A stretch of DNA of 64,000 bases from Aristolochia californica (GCA_029961685.1 JARWKL010000012.1:25405227-25469226); one strand, 5' to 3'; shown: positions 48,101-61,264, counted from the stretch's first letter. The notes: a model not told the origin generated them from the sequence alone. Numbers and translations: made by a program.

Positions 48101-50526
48101 GGGAAGGTGGTGAGAAGCTGGAGAAAATTAGTCTTTGTTCTAAATGGCATAATATTGGCTAGCCATCATATAGACTTCTATTTTGAGGAGATGGAAACTT
48201 TATGCCTACTCGACTTCCTGCGCTTATTCTAAAGTTAAAAAAAAATGTAGCTTCATAAATTATTTATCATAAATCTTATGGAAGATGATTCTGCCATTTA
48301 ATTTTTGTCTTGGAACATGAATCTTTTGTTTATTCTACTCATGAATGAATGCATGATGATCAACTTGGCTTTCCGTCGTGGAAGTACGCTATGAAATACA
48401 TTATTGTGAAGATTTTTGATTACTAAAATTATTATGATTAATATTTTATTATTGCTAAATAACCTTTAGTAGCATTACTGCTACTACCATCTCTATTCTT
48501 ATTAATTACAATTATTAGGGTTAATTGTCCACAACCCTTATGTAGTAGGTTTCCTATCCTTATACTTTGCAATATCACAAAAAATACCTACATATCACTA
48601 CCATCAAATTCCATCAGTAAATTCTGACCAAGACAACTCTCAGACAAGTGATATTGTCTTTTATTCAGTTTGCTTTTATAAGCCATTGATTTAACTAGGC
48701 CTGCACAGGTGAAGTGTAACCAATTTAAAGAATACTCTTTAAATCTGTGATAACTACTCCACTACATGTTTAGGGTGGGTTTTACATTAGTTATGCAGTC
48801 TGTCATTGAAAAGAATTATAAATTTTTTTAATAGGAATTTTGTCTTTCTGTGTCATGGTTAGAGTGAACTAAAGGAAGTGCAGAGGTATTCATCTCATAT
48901 TTCAGGGGTATGTACAATGTGGATAAAATCTATTTGAGAAGAATGAAATCCTCTTGTTTCACCAAGAGTTAGGAGTATGACTTTTTTAGCTTGTTAAAGC
49001 AAAGTTGTGTGCAAAGCACATTGTATGAAGAACATTCTGGGGAGAAAGAAAGGAAGCTGTTTAGTATAAAACTTACCACACATTGCTTGTGAAATGTTTC
49101 TACATTTTATGTAGATTTGCTTAGCTACGAAAGTACTTAGGAGGACATGCAATAAATCTAAGATCAAGATTACTATGATTGGGCTACCAGCTAGGATGCA
49201 GGTTCTTGACATACAGCTCATCTGTGGTAGCCTTTGAAAATAAATATTTCTTGTTGACTAAGAGTGTGAATAAGTAATTTATATGGCAGAATATATCAGA
49301 TCCTCTGTATAAGTAAAACTTCAGGCATGCACTCTTGATGTTTGTGGGGTTTTTCTAATCATCTGCCTGGGTGCCGAACGTATAAATTGCATTATATTTT
49401 CTGTTGTTTAAAATAAAGTTTTCTAACATTTACAAAGTGATGTTTCTTAGGTCCCATTTGGGCATCTAACTTAAATTACTTTATAATGATAATGAACGTA
49501 TAAGAGCTTTTTCATTGTATCTGGGATCCATTAAAGCTGTTGAAGTTTGATTTGGTTCTCCCAAAGTTCAAAGCTTTCCTTCAGTAGAACTTTCTACCAT
49601 ATCTAAGATGTCACTGATCCTTGGCAAAGATTGTCAAGGCTTCATATTTTCTAAGTGACTCATAAATTTAAATAGTTTATACATCCTTTTTTTTCTTTTT
49701 CTCTTTTGGTGAAGGGAGAATTCTATGAGAGAGCCCCAAAATTGGTTATACATCTCTTTTAATGTAGATGGAAATAATTTAACCTGAATCCAGTACTGTG
49801 TCTTTGGGCTGTCTGAATTTAAAGAATACCGAGTCTCCTTATAATTGCCACTCCACTTCTCAGTATCCACTTTATTGCTTTTTCTTGGAAGTATTGTACC
49901 TTGTGCCATTTAACACATGGGTTCAAGCTAGCGGGATCCAGCATGTTGGTCAACATATAACTGTCCTGTGGGGTATACTTTCCAATAATCTTCATTTGCC
50001 GAAGTCTGAAACCAAATACAAAATACTCGAATTTGCTTAACTCACATCTGTGTAGTTAGTTGTTTTCACATCATAGGGATTTGAGTTGCATACTTTTGGG
50101 CAGGGATATTGTCTAGATCATGAGACACCTGTATCCATGAGAAAGGGTGGAATTTTTACTCTTCTGAATATTACATCTTTTTCTTACTTCTTTCATTACA
50201 GTCTGTTACAGATTGCAGGAAAGCAGTTTGCAATTTCTTTATCTCCTTGAATTCTAGGTTTTTTTTTTCTAAAGGCTTATGCTAAATATTATCTGTGAAG
50301 TGAAAAGGAAAAATCTACTTTGAGTCCAGTATTATTTGGTATTTCTGAAGGTTTGTGATAAATTGCAGATGAGAACAGGTTTGTTGGGTATTTTTTTTGC
50401 TTTCGGGTGCGCCAATATGAGCTACTGCTTGAATTTGATTTCCTGTGCTTTTTATTCTTTATGTATTCACAGGTAGACAAATGGAATGAGCAGCGAGAAA
50501 ATGGCGCTTTCCCTGGTCCTCTCTGA
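45123..50526 (+). CDS. Cytochrome c oxidase subunit 6b (COX6b)
   Basis: Four exons: 45123-45131 (MAE only), 47290-47378, 47520-47601, 50473-50526; 77 aa. It is a nuclear-encoded subunit of mitochondrial complex IV on the intermembrane-space side. Visible features are the conserved IKTAPADFRFPTTNQTRHCF start, the twin cysteine motif CFTRYIEYHRC (CX9C) and CEKFAKYYRSLC (CX10C), and the terminal WNEQRENGAFPGPL. These cysteines form the two disulfides of the coiled-coil-helix-coiled-coil-helix fold, oxidised by the MIA40 route. The short form lacks the N-terminal acidic extension of the longer plant COX6b-1. Phases sum to 78 codons. Introns 1 (2.2 kb) and 3 (2.9 kb) are large and contain no recognised gene. 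Confidence 0.93.
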
Positions 50527-52730
50527 TTTGCAAAAAATTGGTTTCTTTTGCTTGACCTGAATTGTTGAAAAGCTGATGTTGGGATCACAAGTTCTTTTGA
50601 CCTCTTTGATAAGAAATAATGTTTCTAGTTTATAGGCGAACAATTGAATAAGGTGTGAAGTTCTAGCAACTTTGTGTGGTGTCACCTTTTATTTTGCTGT
50701 TAACTCCCGTTCATATTTTGATCTCCCTCTGTAATCTCTTTCGCAAAATATAAGCTGCTTGCTTGTGATAAGAGGTTAGTTTCCTGGTACTTTTACCTAA
50801 CGAGAGCAAGGACATACTTCAAATGCCATAAATCCGAAAGAGTAGATAACAAAAAGAATCGTGACTATGAAAAGATTTTTTGAATGCTTTTAACGTTTCT
50901 GAAAGCGCCTACCCTTTGTACATAACGCATTGTTTACAGGCCATTGTTACTCGTCTACAGAACCACATTGTGAAGCGGAAGGTCAGAAGAATGAGAGCTG
51001 TTTCTTAGGTTACTGAAATTATTGTGGCGTGTTAACATCTATTGATCGACCACCGTTAAAACGAGCAACTAATCACATATTTATTTATCTAATTCATATT
51101 TAAATACTGTAAGGTAAGTGGTTAACTAACACTGTTCATATATATGTAATGACTAATTAACTCATCTGCAATCTGGAACGAACAAATCACTTTTTAATTA
51201 CCGACTGGCGAACCAGTTGATAAAAGGAATTAATTTTAATCCCTTAAAAGTTAGGGTGCACACCAAGACGAAAAAAGAGCGACAACTTTTCACGCAGTGC
51301 CCAACTTCATCATTACATGCACTTATGATTCATGACAAGGTTATAAAAATCTTAAAGCCACTAATGGTGATGTGGTCAAATAGAACTTCCATGTAACCTT
51401 AAAAGTCAAAATTCTTAATTAAAGGGAAGAGGGAGCGACTCATCCTCGAACTCAAAAACACGTATTCGACCCTAAAGCTGATTTGATTGTTGACATCACC
51501 ATCATGTAACATAAGCGAGATATTTAGTATGAACTTGTGGTTCCTGGAATAAACGTAAGAGGAATCTTAATCTTAATTTTTACTCTTGGGAATTCGGATG
51601 AACCAAACTGACTGTGATAGTCAAAGCTTGAATCAATCTGAAATTGTGTATCCACCTAATTTTTTCAACATTAAGACTATCACAAAATTAGAATGTGTGC
51701 AAGTCTCCGACTTTCATTTGAGAGCCGAGAGAAGACGGTGGCGTCCCAGTTAAGGGCCGTGGAGTCCGCTACGCAAAATGGACGAGAAAGTAGAGTCCGG
51801 TAGGTTGAAGGTCTGAAATCAAAAAGGCCATAACACGTTAATTAACATCTCAGGTGATGCGTAAAATTAATAAAGCGAAACGGACAGTCCATCAAGACGT
51901 GATTCCATGTTAAAGTTTCTCATTCAGTTGCAATTGAAGATAATATATTACTTTGGATTCAAGCGACGAGAGCAGACTCTCGGCCCCTTTTTCAATTTAC
52001 TAATTCTTTAACTAAGTTCTACGACATGGATGGCAGTTGGAGCCCCCTTTTCTTTCTGACATTCCGTTCCGGTACCAAGTCAAAGTCACGGGTATTTAAT
52101 AAATTTTATTTAATACTAACAAAACATGAACCGTCGTTTTCCGGTTTCCTCGTCTTTGCAGTTTGCAGTGTATACGCCATTAACGAGTCGCCATGCTACA
52201 AGATATAGAGCCCTCTCAACTAACAACCACACACGCTCGCATCACCTCTTCCCTCTTTCACTTCTCTCACCTCCCGTCAATTCTTCAGATGGTAACCGTC
52301 TACCAAACCGTAAATTACCCCCACCTGTCCGACTCAACGAATCCACTGAAAATGTTCATGAAAACCCGAGTAGAATCAGCTGAATCAATGGGTTCCAGTC
52401 AAAATAGAAGAGACGACTCCTATCCTTCAAATTTGACTCACTTTACTCTTTAAATAAATTGATGAATTAAAAAATCATGTTAAAAATTGAAATATGACCT
52501 GCACTAAGTTGAACCGACCCGGTTCGATTTATGACATTCTTGTAAATTTAACATTGGCAAGGAGTAAAAATAACGGCCGATGCGTACATACTACGCACTC
52601 CGCGTATGAGAGTGAGAGTTAGGGCAGAATTATTGCTTTTTTTTGTTTTTGTAATTGCTGAAACGTAGAATATCAGAACCTTCGCCGGTACTTGAAGAGA
52701 TTTTGAAGTCGCTCCCTGATCTGATCCAAT
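50527..52730. other. Intergenic, COX6b to TET7/8-like gene
   Basis: Contains the COX6b 3' UTR, then AT-rich DNA without a supported gene. An open frame at about 52126-52383 overlaps another and shows no domain. The last few hundred bases are promoter of the tetraspanin. Confidence 0.5.
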
Positions 52731-52732
52731 CT

Positions 52733-52739
52733 TATAAAG
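52733..52739 (+). promoter_or_regulatory. TATA box of TET7/8-like gene
   Basis: The sequence tataaag precedes a pyrimidine-rich leader (cttcccctacttctctctcttc) and lies about 155 bases before the ATG at 52888. Confidence 0.6.
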
Positions 52740-52887
52740 AGGTCTTCCCCTACTTCTCTCTCTTCATTCCTTCTCTTCGTTTCTCTCTTATTTGCCACTT
52801 CGGTGTGTCCTCACTGAATTTCTGTCCTTTATTCGGATCGGGGTTCGCCTTCTAAGTCAGGTTTAGGGCGAGTTCAAAAAGGAAGAC

Positions 52888-54639
52888 ATGTTTCGCGTGA
52901 GCAATAACCTGGTCGGCATCCTCAATTTTGTGACGTTTGTGCTCTCCGTCCCTATTCTTGGCGCTGGGATATGGCTCAGTACCCGTGCCAGCACCGACTG
53001 TGAGAAGTTTTTGGAGAAGCCTGTCATCGCCCTCGGGGTTTTCCTTCTCGTCGTCTCGCTCGCCGGCCTCGTTGGTGCCTGTTGTCGCGTCTCCTGGCTT
53101 CTATGGTTCTATCTTCTGGTTATGTTCTTCCTCATCGTGCTTCTGTTCTGCTTCACTATCTTCGCATTTGTTGTCACTAATAAGGGCGCCGGAGAAGTGG
53201 TTTCTGAGAGAGGGTATAAGGAGTATCGCCTTGGGGACTACTCCAATTGGCTGCAGAAGAGGGTAAACGACAACAAGAACTGGAGGAAGATCCGGAGTTG
53301 CTTGCAGGATAGCAATGTCTGTAAGAGTTTGGCGGATGATAATCTGCGCCAGGCTGAGTTTTTCAACAAGAACTTGTCGCCGATTCAGGTAATTACTGAT
53401 TTCTTTGAGAATTTGCCTGTCTGTATTTCCTTTCAGCATGGTACTTGTGTAAAATTATTGTCGATCTGGGGGATTTTCTCACTTCTTTGCCATCGAGATA
53501 TTTTAGGCGGTTATTTTATTTCATCCGTATTTTCCAGTGTTTTCAGCGATGGATGGGGTTATTCCTGATTCTCCCTAATCACTCGTTCATTTTGCCTTTC
53601 TACCACTGGAATTCCTCTTGGATTTTTCTTCTGAATCTATTTCTTCTAGTTGCGAGTGTCTTTCAATTGATTCACCGTCTCTTGAAATTTGGGGCTTTGG
53701 TTTTATTGGCGTTTGCTGATGTTCTTAATGAATTTGGAAGAAGCGTGTCTGCGGAATAATTTGACTCTGTTCCCCTGAATTATATTCGAATTCTGTTTCG
53801 ACTGTTCATAGGATATTCGGACTTGTCTCTTGAATTATTCAGTTCTTTAATTTAAAAAGTCACCTACCGTAGTCTGATTCGAAGTTTGGAACTGTGGCTT
53901 TCCGGGGTGGATGCGTTAGTTTGGATTGTTGATTTGTTTTTCTTGTTTTTTTCATTTCTTGCTGCCTTGTGGATCTTTTATCCAGTTTTGTTCTCGTTCT
54001 GGGCTGCTCTTGGATTTAAGAACCTTAAAATAGCTAATTAATTTTTTTTCTTTTTTTTTTTTAAATTTGGGTATTAACGAAAGACCCATCTATCTTACTC
54101 TTGGTATGTTGAATCAACTAAAAAATAGCTTTGCTATAGAAGAAAATGCTAAAGCAAACTTAGTTTTGTTCAGAAGGCAGTCAAGGAATCGAAATTAATA
54201 GCAGTGTTCTTGTTTTTCACCCAATCTGCGTGTATGGATCCATTCGAGCTCCTTCATTAAAAAAAACTGTTTCTTGCAATGTAATGGTACATGAAATAAA
54301 TAATAATGAATGATGATTTGTGCTGTGCAGTCCGGTTGCTGCAAGCCACCCACTAGCTGCGGGTACGCCTATGAAAATGCGACTGTATGGAGAAAGGCAG
54401 CCACCGCATCTCCGGATCCAGACTGCAAAACATGGGAGAACGATTCCAAAAAGTTGTGCTACGACTGCCAATCATGCAAGGCAGGGGTTCTGGCGAACCT
54501 GAAGCGAGACTGGAAGAAGGTGGCGGTCGTAAACATCATCTTCCTCATCTTCCTCATCATTGTCTACTCTGTTGGCTGCTGCGCGTTCAGGAACAACAGA
54601 GAAGACAATTCCTATCCCAGATGGAAAGGATACCCTTAA
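52888..54639 (+). CDS. Tetraspanin, TET7/TET8 type
   Basis: Two exons, 52888-53388 and 54331-54639; 269 aa, the normal length for Arabidopsis TET7-TET9. It opens directly with MFRVSNNLVGILNFVTFVLS, with no N-terminal extension. Helices: LVGILNFVTFVLSVPILGAG, VIALGVFLLVVSLAGLVGAC, FYLLVMFFLIVLLFCFTIFA and, at the end, VVNIIFLIFLIIVYSVGC. The large loop contains YSNWLQKRVN, C-rich SGCCKPPTSCGYAYENATVW, and the CKTWENDSKKLCYDCQSCKAGV segment. The single intron lies just before SGCCKPP, as in the other two. TET8 in Arabidopsis marks exosome-like vesicles. It is only distantly related to the other two tetraspanins in the window. Confidence 0.93.
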
Positions 54640-55157
54640 GACTTTGGGATGATCAGCGTGAGCGCTGAGGCATATGCTTACTTTTTTTTGTTTTTGGGGA
54701 TTGATGTTCTTGTGCATAGAGTCCTTCCTTCGTATGTGTACTCACCGAGCATTTTCACAGGTTTTTGTTGTTTGTTGGTTTGGTCTGTGATTTAGAGATG
54801 TTATTACTATGCTCTATTACGTTAGATGCCCCTTCAGCCCCGTCTGTGAAAATGGTTCTTATTCGAACAAATAATTGCAATTAGAAGGGTTTTGTATATT
54901 CAATGGATAGGGGAAATCTTTTGGAGCAAAAAACAGGAGGGTAGGGCTTTGGTAACAACGATGAGTCAGCCATCAAGGTTAGTGACTAATAACAAATTTT
55001 AAGGGTTACGTCTTAAAGGCGAGTTGGTAGGTCGTCGATTCAAATCTTAAAAGGCCCTACTTTGTTTTCGAAAATTGAATTTTGTGAGCGAGTCAGGAGC
55101 AGTTGAATCCCAATGGCCGTGAGTCCAAATTGGGCATATGTCAAAAGACTAAGGGGG
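54640..55157. other. 3' flank, no gene
   Basis: 3' UTR of the tetraspanin to about 54900, then mixed sequence ending in a purine tract (actaagggggag, 55146-55157) that resembles an LTR-element PPT. A weak box B-like gattcaaatc occurs at 55038-55047. No primer site or paired LTR was found nearby. Confidence 0.4.
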
Positions 55158-55680
55158 AGTTAGTGCACATGACTCAGGACATGATCTTCATGCGCATTAC
55201 GCAGTTCATGTTCTGATGTCGTTAGGGGGCGCCGAAATTCATGTCATGTACATGAATATACATGAATCACGAGTTCATGTCTCAAGAGTAACGGGCGGAT
55301 AGTGCTTTCCGCCCGATTTTGAGAGTCATCTACATGACTCTCGCGCAGGCTCTCTCTCGGCGAGCGGGGCTCTCTCGGGGGGCTCTCTGTCGCACACCCT
55401 CTTTGCCGTTTCATTTCCACAACCCTCTCTCGGTGTTGCCGCAACCCTCTTTCGTTCCGCAACTGTCTCTCGTTCCCGCAGCCCTCTCTCGGTGTTGCCG
55501 CAGCCCTCTCTCGTTCCGTCGCCGGCCGTCGCCGTTGCCTACTAGCTCGTCCCCGTCGCCATCGTCGTTGCCCGTCGTCGTCGCTGGCCGTCGCCGTCGC
55601 CTACTAGCCTGTCCCCGTCGCCATCGTCGTTGCCCTTTGGCTCGCAACTGAGGAAGACGACGATGGTTTAATTATTTTTA
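55158..55680. repeat. GC-rich tandem repeat block
   Basis: 55158-55320 has repeated catg-containing phrases (acatgatcttcatg, catgtcatgtacatgaa). 55380-55510 is built from degenerate copies of cctctctcggtgttgccgca and related units. 55515-55640 contains two copies of a unit of about 60 bases running from ggccgtcgccg through gtccccgtcgccatcgtcgttgccc. Arg- and Ser-rich frames on both strands here are products of the repeat. Confidence 0.75.
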
Positions 55681-56375
55681 TTTATAAATAATTATTTTTA
55701 TTTATAAATAATTATTTTTATTTATTTAATATATTTATTTATTTAATATATTTATTTTACAGTTACTATATTAAAATAGTGATTTAATAGTCATAATTAA
55801 AATATTGTTAAAATAAATATTTGATAAATTATTTTTGGCATAATTATCCGATTGCTATAGTTAATTAAACCAATAGTTTTAAATTTTGTGATAATATATT
55901 AATAATTAATAATACATAAAATATATTATGTACAAATATATAGTGTGTTAAAGTTATGATTAGATCATTTTTTTCTCTTAAATTATTCATTTTTAGGTTA
56001 AAGTATATCATATGTTATTAATAAATTAATAACTCAACGTATTACTTTCGTTTTTGTTATTTATAATGTTATTTATTTATTATTTGTAATTAATCATGTA
56101 GTTATTTCATTGGCTCATGTAATTACCATATTAATGTACAATAAAATATCTAATTCAATTAATAAATATATTAGTATATTTAATTATACATTAAATAATT
56201 TATTCATGTAGTAATAATAGTTGTTTTACCTAATTTGGGGTTTAAGGATTATGTTGTAATTAAGTGCACTGTAAAGGTTTAGAAATTCTCTTGTTTTTTA
56301 TGTTTTTCTCATGTTGGGGCACTAACACTGGAAACTGTTTTCCAGTGCACATGAAGTCGTCAACACTAACACAAA
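55681..56375 (-). repeat. AT-rich dispersed repeat, copy B
   Basis: Its reverse complement aligns with 505-1196 in the order of shared phrases. It opens on the plus strand with a 21-base tandem (aattatttttatttataaat, about three copies, 55670-55735). The well conserved end is at 56317-56375 (actgttttccagtgcacatga). A phrase near the left of the GC block (acatgatcttcatg, 55178) recurs at about 56408, suggesting the GC and AT blocks belong to one element of about 1.25 kb. Confidence 0.55.
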
Positions 56376-56536
56376 TTCTTACCTGATCTTCATGTACATG
56401 ACATGACATGATCTTCATGTTGGACATGACTTGATCTTCAAGAATCCACTTTGGGGCACTACTGCGTGCGTCCTATGGAATTATACTATTGCATGAGTAT
56501 AATTTATGTAAACTAAGGGAACTAATTTATTATATT

Positions 56537-56541
56537 CCCTC
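56537..56541. repeat. Target-site duplication of Copia element (left)
   Basis: The 5-bp sequence ccctc directly precedes the left LTR and is repeated directly after the right LTR (61476-61480). This marks a genuine integrase-mediated insertion. Confidence 0.9.
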
Positions 56542-56707
56542 TGTTGGAAATTTTAATCACAATACAATTTGGAAGAATAAATGAAGGATCAATATCATTC
56601 AAAAACATGTTGTTGGCTTTTGTAAACCTTACAAATAGTTAAAAAAAAAAAACAAACCAAGATCCTAAATAATAGAATCTAGACAAATTCAACTAACAAC
56701 CCCAACA
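56542..56707 (-). repeat. 3' LTR of Copia element
   Basis: 166 bp, TGTTGG...CCCAACA in plus orientation. It lacks about 40 bases present in the other LTR (around 61385-61425) and has many substitutions. The short length fits small-LTR Copia lineages. Confidence 0.9.
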
Positions 56708-56720
56708 ATTCTTCCCCTAA
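56708..56720 (-). promoter_or_regulatory. Polypurine tract of Copia element
   Basis: On the minus strand TTAGGGGAAGAAT abuts the 3' LTR, the position used to prime plus-strand DNA synthesis. Confidence 0.85.
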
Positions 56721-59700
56721 ACTGATTGCATTAATGCTTTCAGTTTACTCGTGGTATCACACACACACCAATTGACTCACGTAGCTTCAAGAACACATCC
56801 AGCTTAAGTGGTTTTGTTATAATGTTTGCAACTTGTTCTTGTATGACACGATGTTTCAGCTCAACAACTCCATCGTTGGTCAAATCATGCAAGAAATGAA
56901 ACCTTACATCAATGTGTTTGTTGCGTCCATGCATGACTAGGTTCTTAGATAGCTTAATGGTAGAACTGTTGTCACATAACACAATGGTACACTTGCCTTG
57001 AGAATGACCAAGCTTCTCCAATACTCTACTCATCCACACCCTTGACAAGCACAAGAGGCAGTTGCCACAAACTCTACTTCAGTAGTGGACATAGCAACTA
57101 CAAGTTGTTTTTTAGAGGACCAAGACACAACTCCTTCACTGAGTAGAAACACATAACCAGAAGTGATTTTGTTGTCATCTACATCTCCTACATAATCACT
57201 GTGTGTATATCCATCAATTCTCCATTACCCTTCTTTCGATAAAAGACTCCCAAATCCACAATACCTTTCAAGTATCGTAACACCCTTTTCGTAGCTTACA
57301 AATTCAACTCAGTTGGACTTGCCATGAATTCTAATGAGAGACACCACATACATCAAGTCCGACCCTGTTGCAGTTAGATACATAAGACTTCTGACCAATT
57401 GTTTGTACATTGTAGCATTCACCTTGACTCCTTCATCCTTCATTAATCTAATACTAGGAACAATGGGATTCTTCACACTACTACTCTTCTCCATCCAAAA
57501 CTTCTCCAAAACTTCTTCTGCATACTTTTTTTGACTAATATAAATGCCTTCAGGATTTTGTAACACTTCCACACCGAGAAAATATTTCATCTTTCCGAAA
57601 TTAGTCATATCAAATTAAAGTTTCATAGAATTCTTGAACTTAACAAACATACTCTCATCATTACCAGTAAAATTAGATCATCAATATCTAAGCTAATAAT
57701 CAAAATTTTACCTCCATCTCCTGTTTTTATGAATAAGGTGTGTTCACAACTGCACCTCTCAAATCCTTCTTTGACAAAATATGCTTCAATCCGACTGTAC
57801 CATGCACGAAGGGTTTGTTTAAGGTCATACAATGCCTTCTTCAATTTGTACACCTTATACTCTTCACCTTTCTTCTCATAACCCTGTGGTTGCTCAACAA
57901 ACACCGCTTCACTTAGCTCTCCATGTAAAAAAGCGCTTTTGACGTCAAGCTGAAACACATTCCAACTATTTCGAGCTGCTAAAGCAATTACCATTCTAAT
58001 CGTATCCCACCAAGCCACAGGTGCAAACACTTCAGTATAATCTATGCCATGTTGTTGTGCATACCCTTTTGCCACCAACTGAGGCTTACACTTATCAACC
58101 TCACCATTTTTCGTTGAGTTTAGTTTTGAAAACCCACTTTACTCCAATCTTTTTCATTCCTTTAGGCAAATATGTCAGCTCCCAAGTCCCATTTCTTTCG
58201 ATCACTTCTATCTCCAAGTCCATTGCAGCTCTCCACTTGGAACTCTGAACAGCTTCTTCAAAGGTAGTTGGATATGTAGTTGAGGTAAACATAACCGAAT
58301 TGTTATGTTCAACTTCTTCTTCTGAAAATTCTCCTCCACTCACATAATCTTCCATCCAGAACGGTACTCTTCTGGTCCTCCTTTCTGGTGAGTTTTCTTC
58401 AGATGTTGGAAAATTCTCTCCAGGCGACTCATTTGAAGATAAACTAACCTCTCCACCTTCTGTTGCCACCTCCTCTTTAGATTCTTCTTCACTTTGATCA
58501 GTTCCACTTCCTTGTTCATTACTATCTCCCCACTCAAGGATATCAAGTCTTGCTTCTTCAATAATTTTCCCCCAATCCCAGCACTCATTTTCTTCAAAAT
58601 CACATATCTGCTGACAACTATCTTCACTCATCCCTAGTAGCACACACTGAAAAATCTTATCATCCAGCTTCTTTCTCTTACTATCTAACACATGAACATG
58701 ACCAATACATCCAAAAACTCGAAAATAATCAACATTGGGTTTGACACCACTCCAAGCCTCTTCAGGAGTCATATCTTTCACTGCCAATGTAGGGTTTCTA
58801 TTGAGCACATGCACTGTCCAATTTATTGCTTTTGGCCAGAATTTCTTTGAAACTTGCTTCTCTGATAACATACTTATAACCATGTTCATGATCGTCCTGT
58901 TCTTGCACTCATCTACTCCATTGTGTTGAGGAATGTAGGATGTAGTGGCCTGCTAATACCATTAACTTTGCAAAAGACATTGAACTCGTGAGAGGTGAAC
59001 TCTCTACCCCTATCTGTCCGCAGATAACGAATAAAAATTCCTGTCTCTTTCTCAACAAGGTTTTTATAATTCTTGAAGATAGTACAAGCTTCAATTTTTT
59101 CAGCAAGAAAATATATCCACACCTTACAACTGTAATCATCAATAAAGCTTATGAAATACCTATTCTTGCTATTGGAAACAGGGTTGATGGGTTCGCAAAT
59201 GTCAGCATGTACCAACTGCAGTCTTTGTGATGCTTTCCATAAACTCCTCTTTGGAATTGCATCCCTGTGTTGCTTTCCCACCATGCAATTAGTGCATATT
59301 TTGGATGGTGCCTTCAATTGTGGTAACCCTCTCACCATTTTCTTATATTGCAACGTTCTCAGACTCTTGAAACTCAGATGCCCATATTTACAGTGCCAAA
59401 GGTGAGTGTTGTCTTCAAGAATTGTTTGGAAGCAAGTAGGAGCTTTTGGCAGAATTCTTGCAAGAAAGAAGAACATCTTGTTTGCAGACATTGATGTTTG
59501 CATAATAAGCCCGTTCTTGGGATGATAAACTCTACAAACTCCATGTTGTATCAAAATAGCTACACCTCTTGCTTGCAATTATCCAACACTTAATAAATTA
59601 TTTTTCAACTCAAGTATATAGAAAACATCAGTGATTACCTGAATAACTCCAACGATTTGCAACCTAATGTTACCCTTTCCTAACACAACCATTTTGGAAT

Positions 59701-60774
59701 TATTCCCGAACGTCACAGATTGGCGGAATTCCTCATCAAGATCGGAGAACCACTCTTTATTTGCACACATATGATTGCTACACCCTGAGTCAATGAACCA
59801 AACATCTTCTCTCTTTGATTGATTAAGCTCCACATATGACATAAGCAACATTTCTTCTTTCTCCTCCAACTCAGCATAATTCGCTTCTTTCTCCCATTTA
59901 GGACACTCATATTGAAAGTGCCCCAATTGAAGACATTTATAACACTCAACTGTAGCTTTGTTGAATGCTTGTCTGCCTCTTCCTCGAGAAGCTCCACGAG
60001 CTCGACCGCCTCCTCTTCCACTGCTTCTATCATCGTAGGTCACTTTTAATGCCTGCTCATCTCCTCTACTATGCATGTTCATCCTCTGCTCATGTACCAG
60101 TAAGCTGCTCTGCAACTCTTCAATGATTAAGGTGTCTAAGTTATTAGACTCTTCAATCGAACACAACCTAATCAAACCTTGAGGTCATTGATCTCAAGAT
60201 CTTTTCAATGATCACCACTTGCTGCATGTTTTCACCATGAATCTTCATCTTGTTTGCTATGTTGAGTGTTCGAGCGAAGTATGCATCAACACTCTCACCC
60301 TCTTTCATCTGTAAAACCTCAAACTCCTTCCGAAGAGTTTGGAGTTGTGCTCTTTTGACTCTTGTGGAACCCTGGTACTTCTGCTTCATAGAGTCCCAGA
60401 TGTGCTTGGCAATGTCTTTGTTGAGGATCGTTTCCATAATGGTTTGATCAATGGCTTGGAATAGATAATTTTTTACCTTCAAGTCTTTCAGTTTTTGGTC
60501 TGCAATGGATTTTTTTGTGCTTCAGGAAGCACCACTCCTACTACACCAAGGATTCCAGTCTTCACCAAGCTCCAATACTCCTTTGAACGAATAAAATTTT
60601 CCTCAAGCATGGACCAATGATCGTAATGACCATCAAACTTAGGAATTGTAAGTTGAATATAATAATTTTCAGCCATTCTTTTCTTCTTTGGTTTTATTTT
60701 CTTCAGACTAGCGCAATTTTTTTTTTCAAAAAAAAACCCTTTTTCGCTTTTCTCCTCCAACCCATCTCTTTTTC

Positions 60775-60980
60775 CCTCCCGCGCAGGCACTCCTCTCCTT
60801 GTGGAAATCTCTCTTTCCCCTTTTTATTCTTTTCTCCTCCCGTGCGTCGCTTTTCTCCCCCCGTGCGTCTCTTTTCTCCTCCCGCACAGGCACTCCTCTC
60901 CTCGTGGAAATCTCGCTTTCCCTTTTTTTTTCTCCTCCCGCGCTGGTACTGTTCCTCTCCTCGCGGAAATCTCACCGGCG
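60775..60980 (-). repeat. Tandem repeats in Copia leader
   Basis: Between primer site and gag, the unit aggcactcctctcc-gtggaaatctc occurs at about 60785 and 60888, with a weaker third copy at about 60944. ctcccgtgcgtc-type units fill the gap. Minus-strand sequence here is purine-rich and untranslated, although low-complexity frames can be read through it. Confidence 0.7.
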
Positions 60981-61252
60981 ATGTCTCTCATCGTCTGTAC
61001 TCTCTCCGACTGTCTCTCTCGTCGTCGGGATGCTCCGGAATGTTCTTCCCAGAGGGGTCGTGTTCAAAATGGATCTCGCGAGAGGACTCACAATTTAGAT
61101 CTCTGCTCTCTCGCCATCTCTGCTTTCGGGAGGCTCTTCCTGATCCCTCTTTCAATTTTTTCTTTTGATCCCTAAACCTCTCTGCTTCTACGACTGCGGC
61201 GCAAGAATGAGAGGTCGTCGAAAAATAATTTCTTCCCGAAGTTGCTAAACAT

Positions 61253-61264
61253 GCTCTGATACCA
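61253..61264 (-). promoter_or_regulatory. Primer-binding site of Copia element
   Basis: On the minus strand TGGTATCAGAGC is a perfect complement of the 3' end of initiator Met-tRNA, two bases after the 5' LTR. Confidence 0.95.

Noticed and set aside
55244..55651. Arg/Ser-rich open frames as a splicing-factor-like protein
   Set aside because: They come from GC-rich tandem repeats and occur on both strands.
60617..61175. Plus-strand open frames opposite the Copia leader
   Set aside because: Antisense readings of the untranslated leader repeats.
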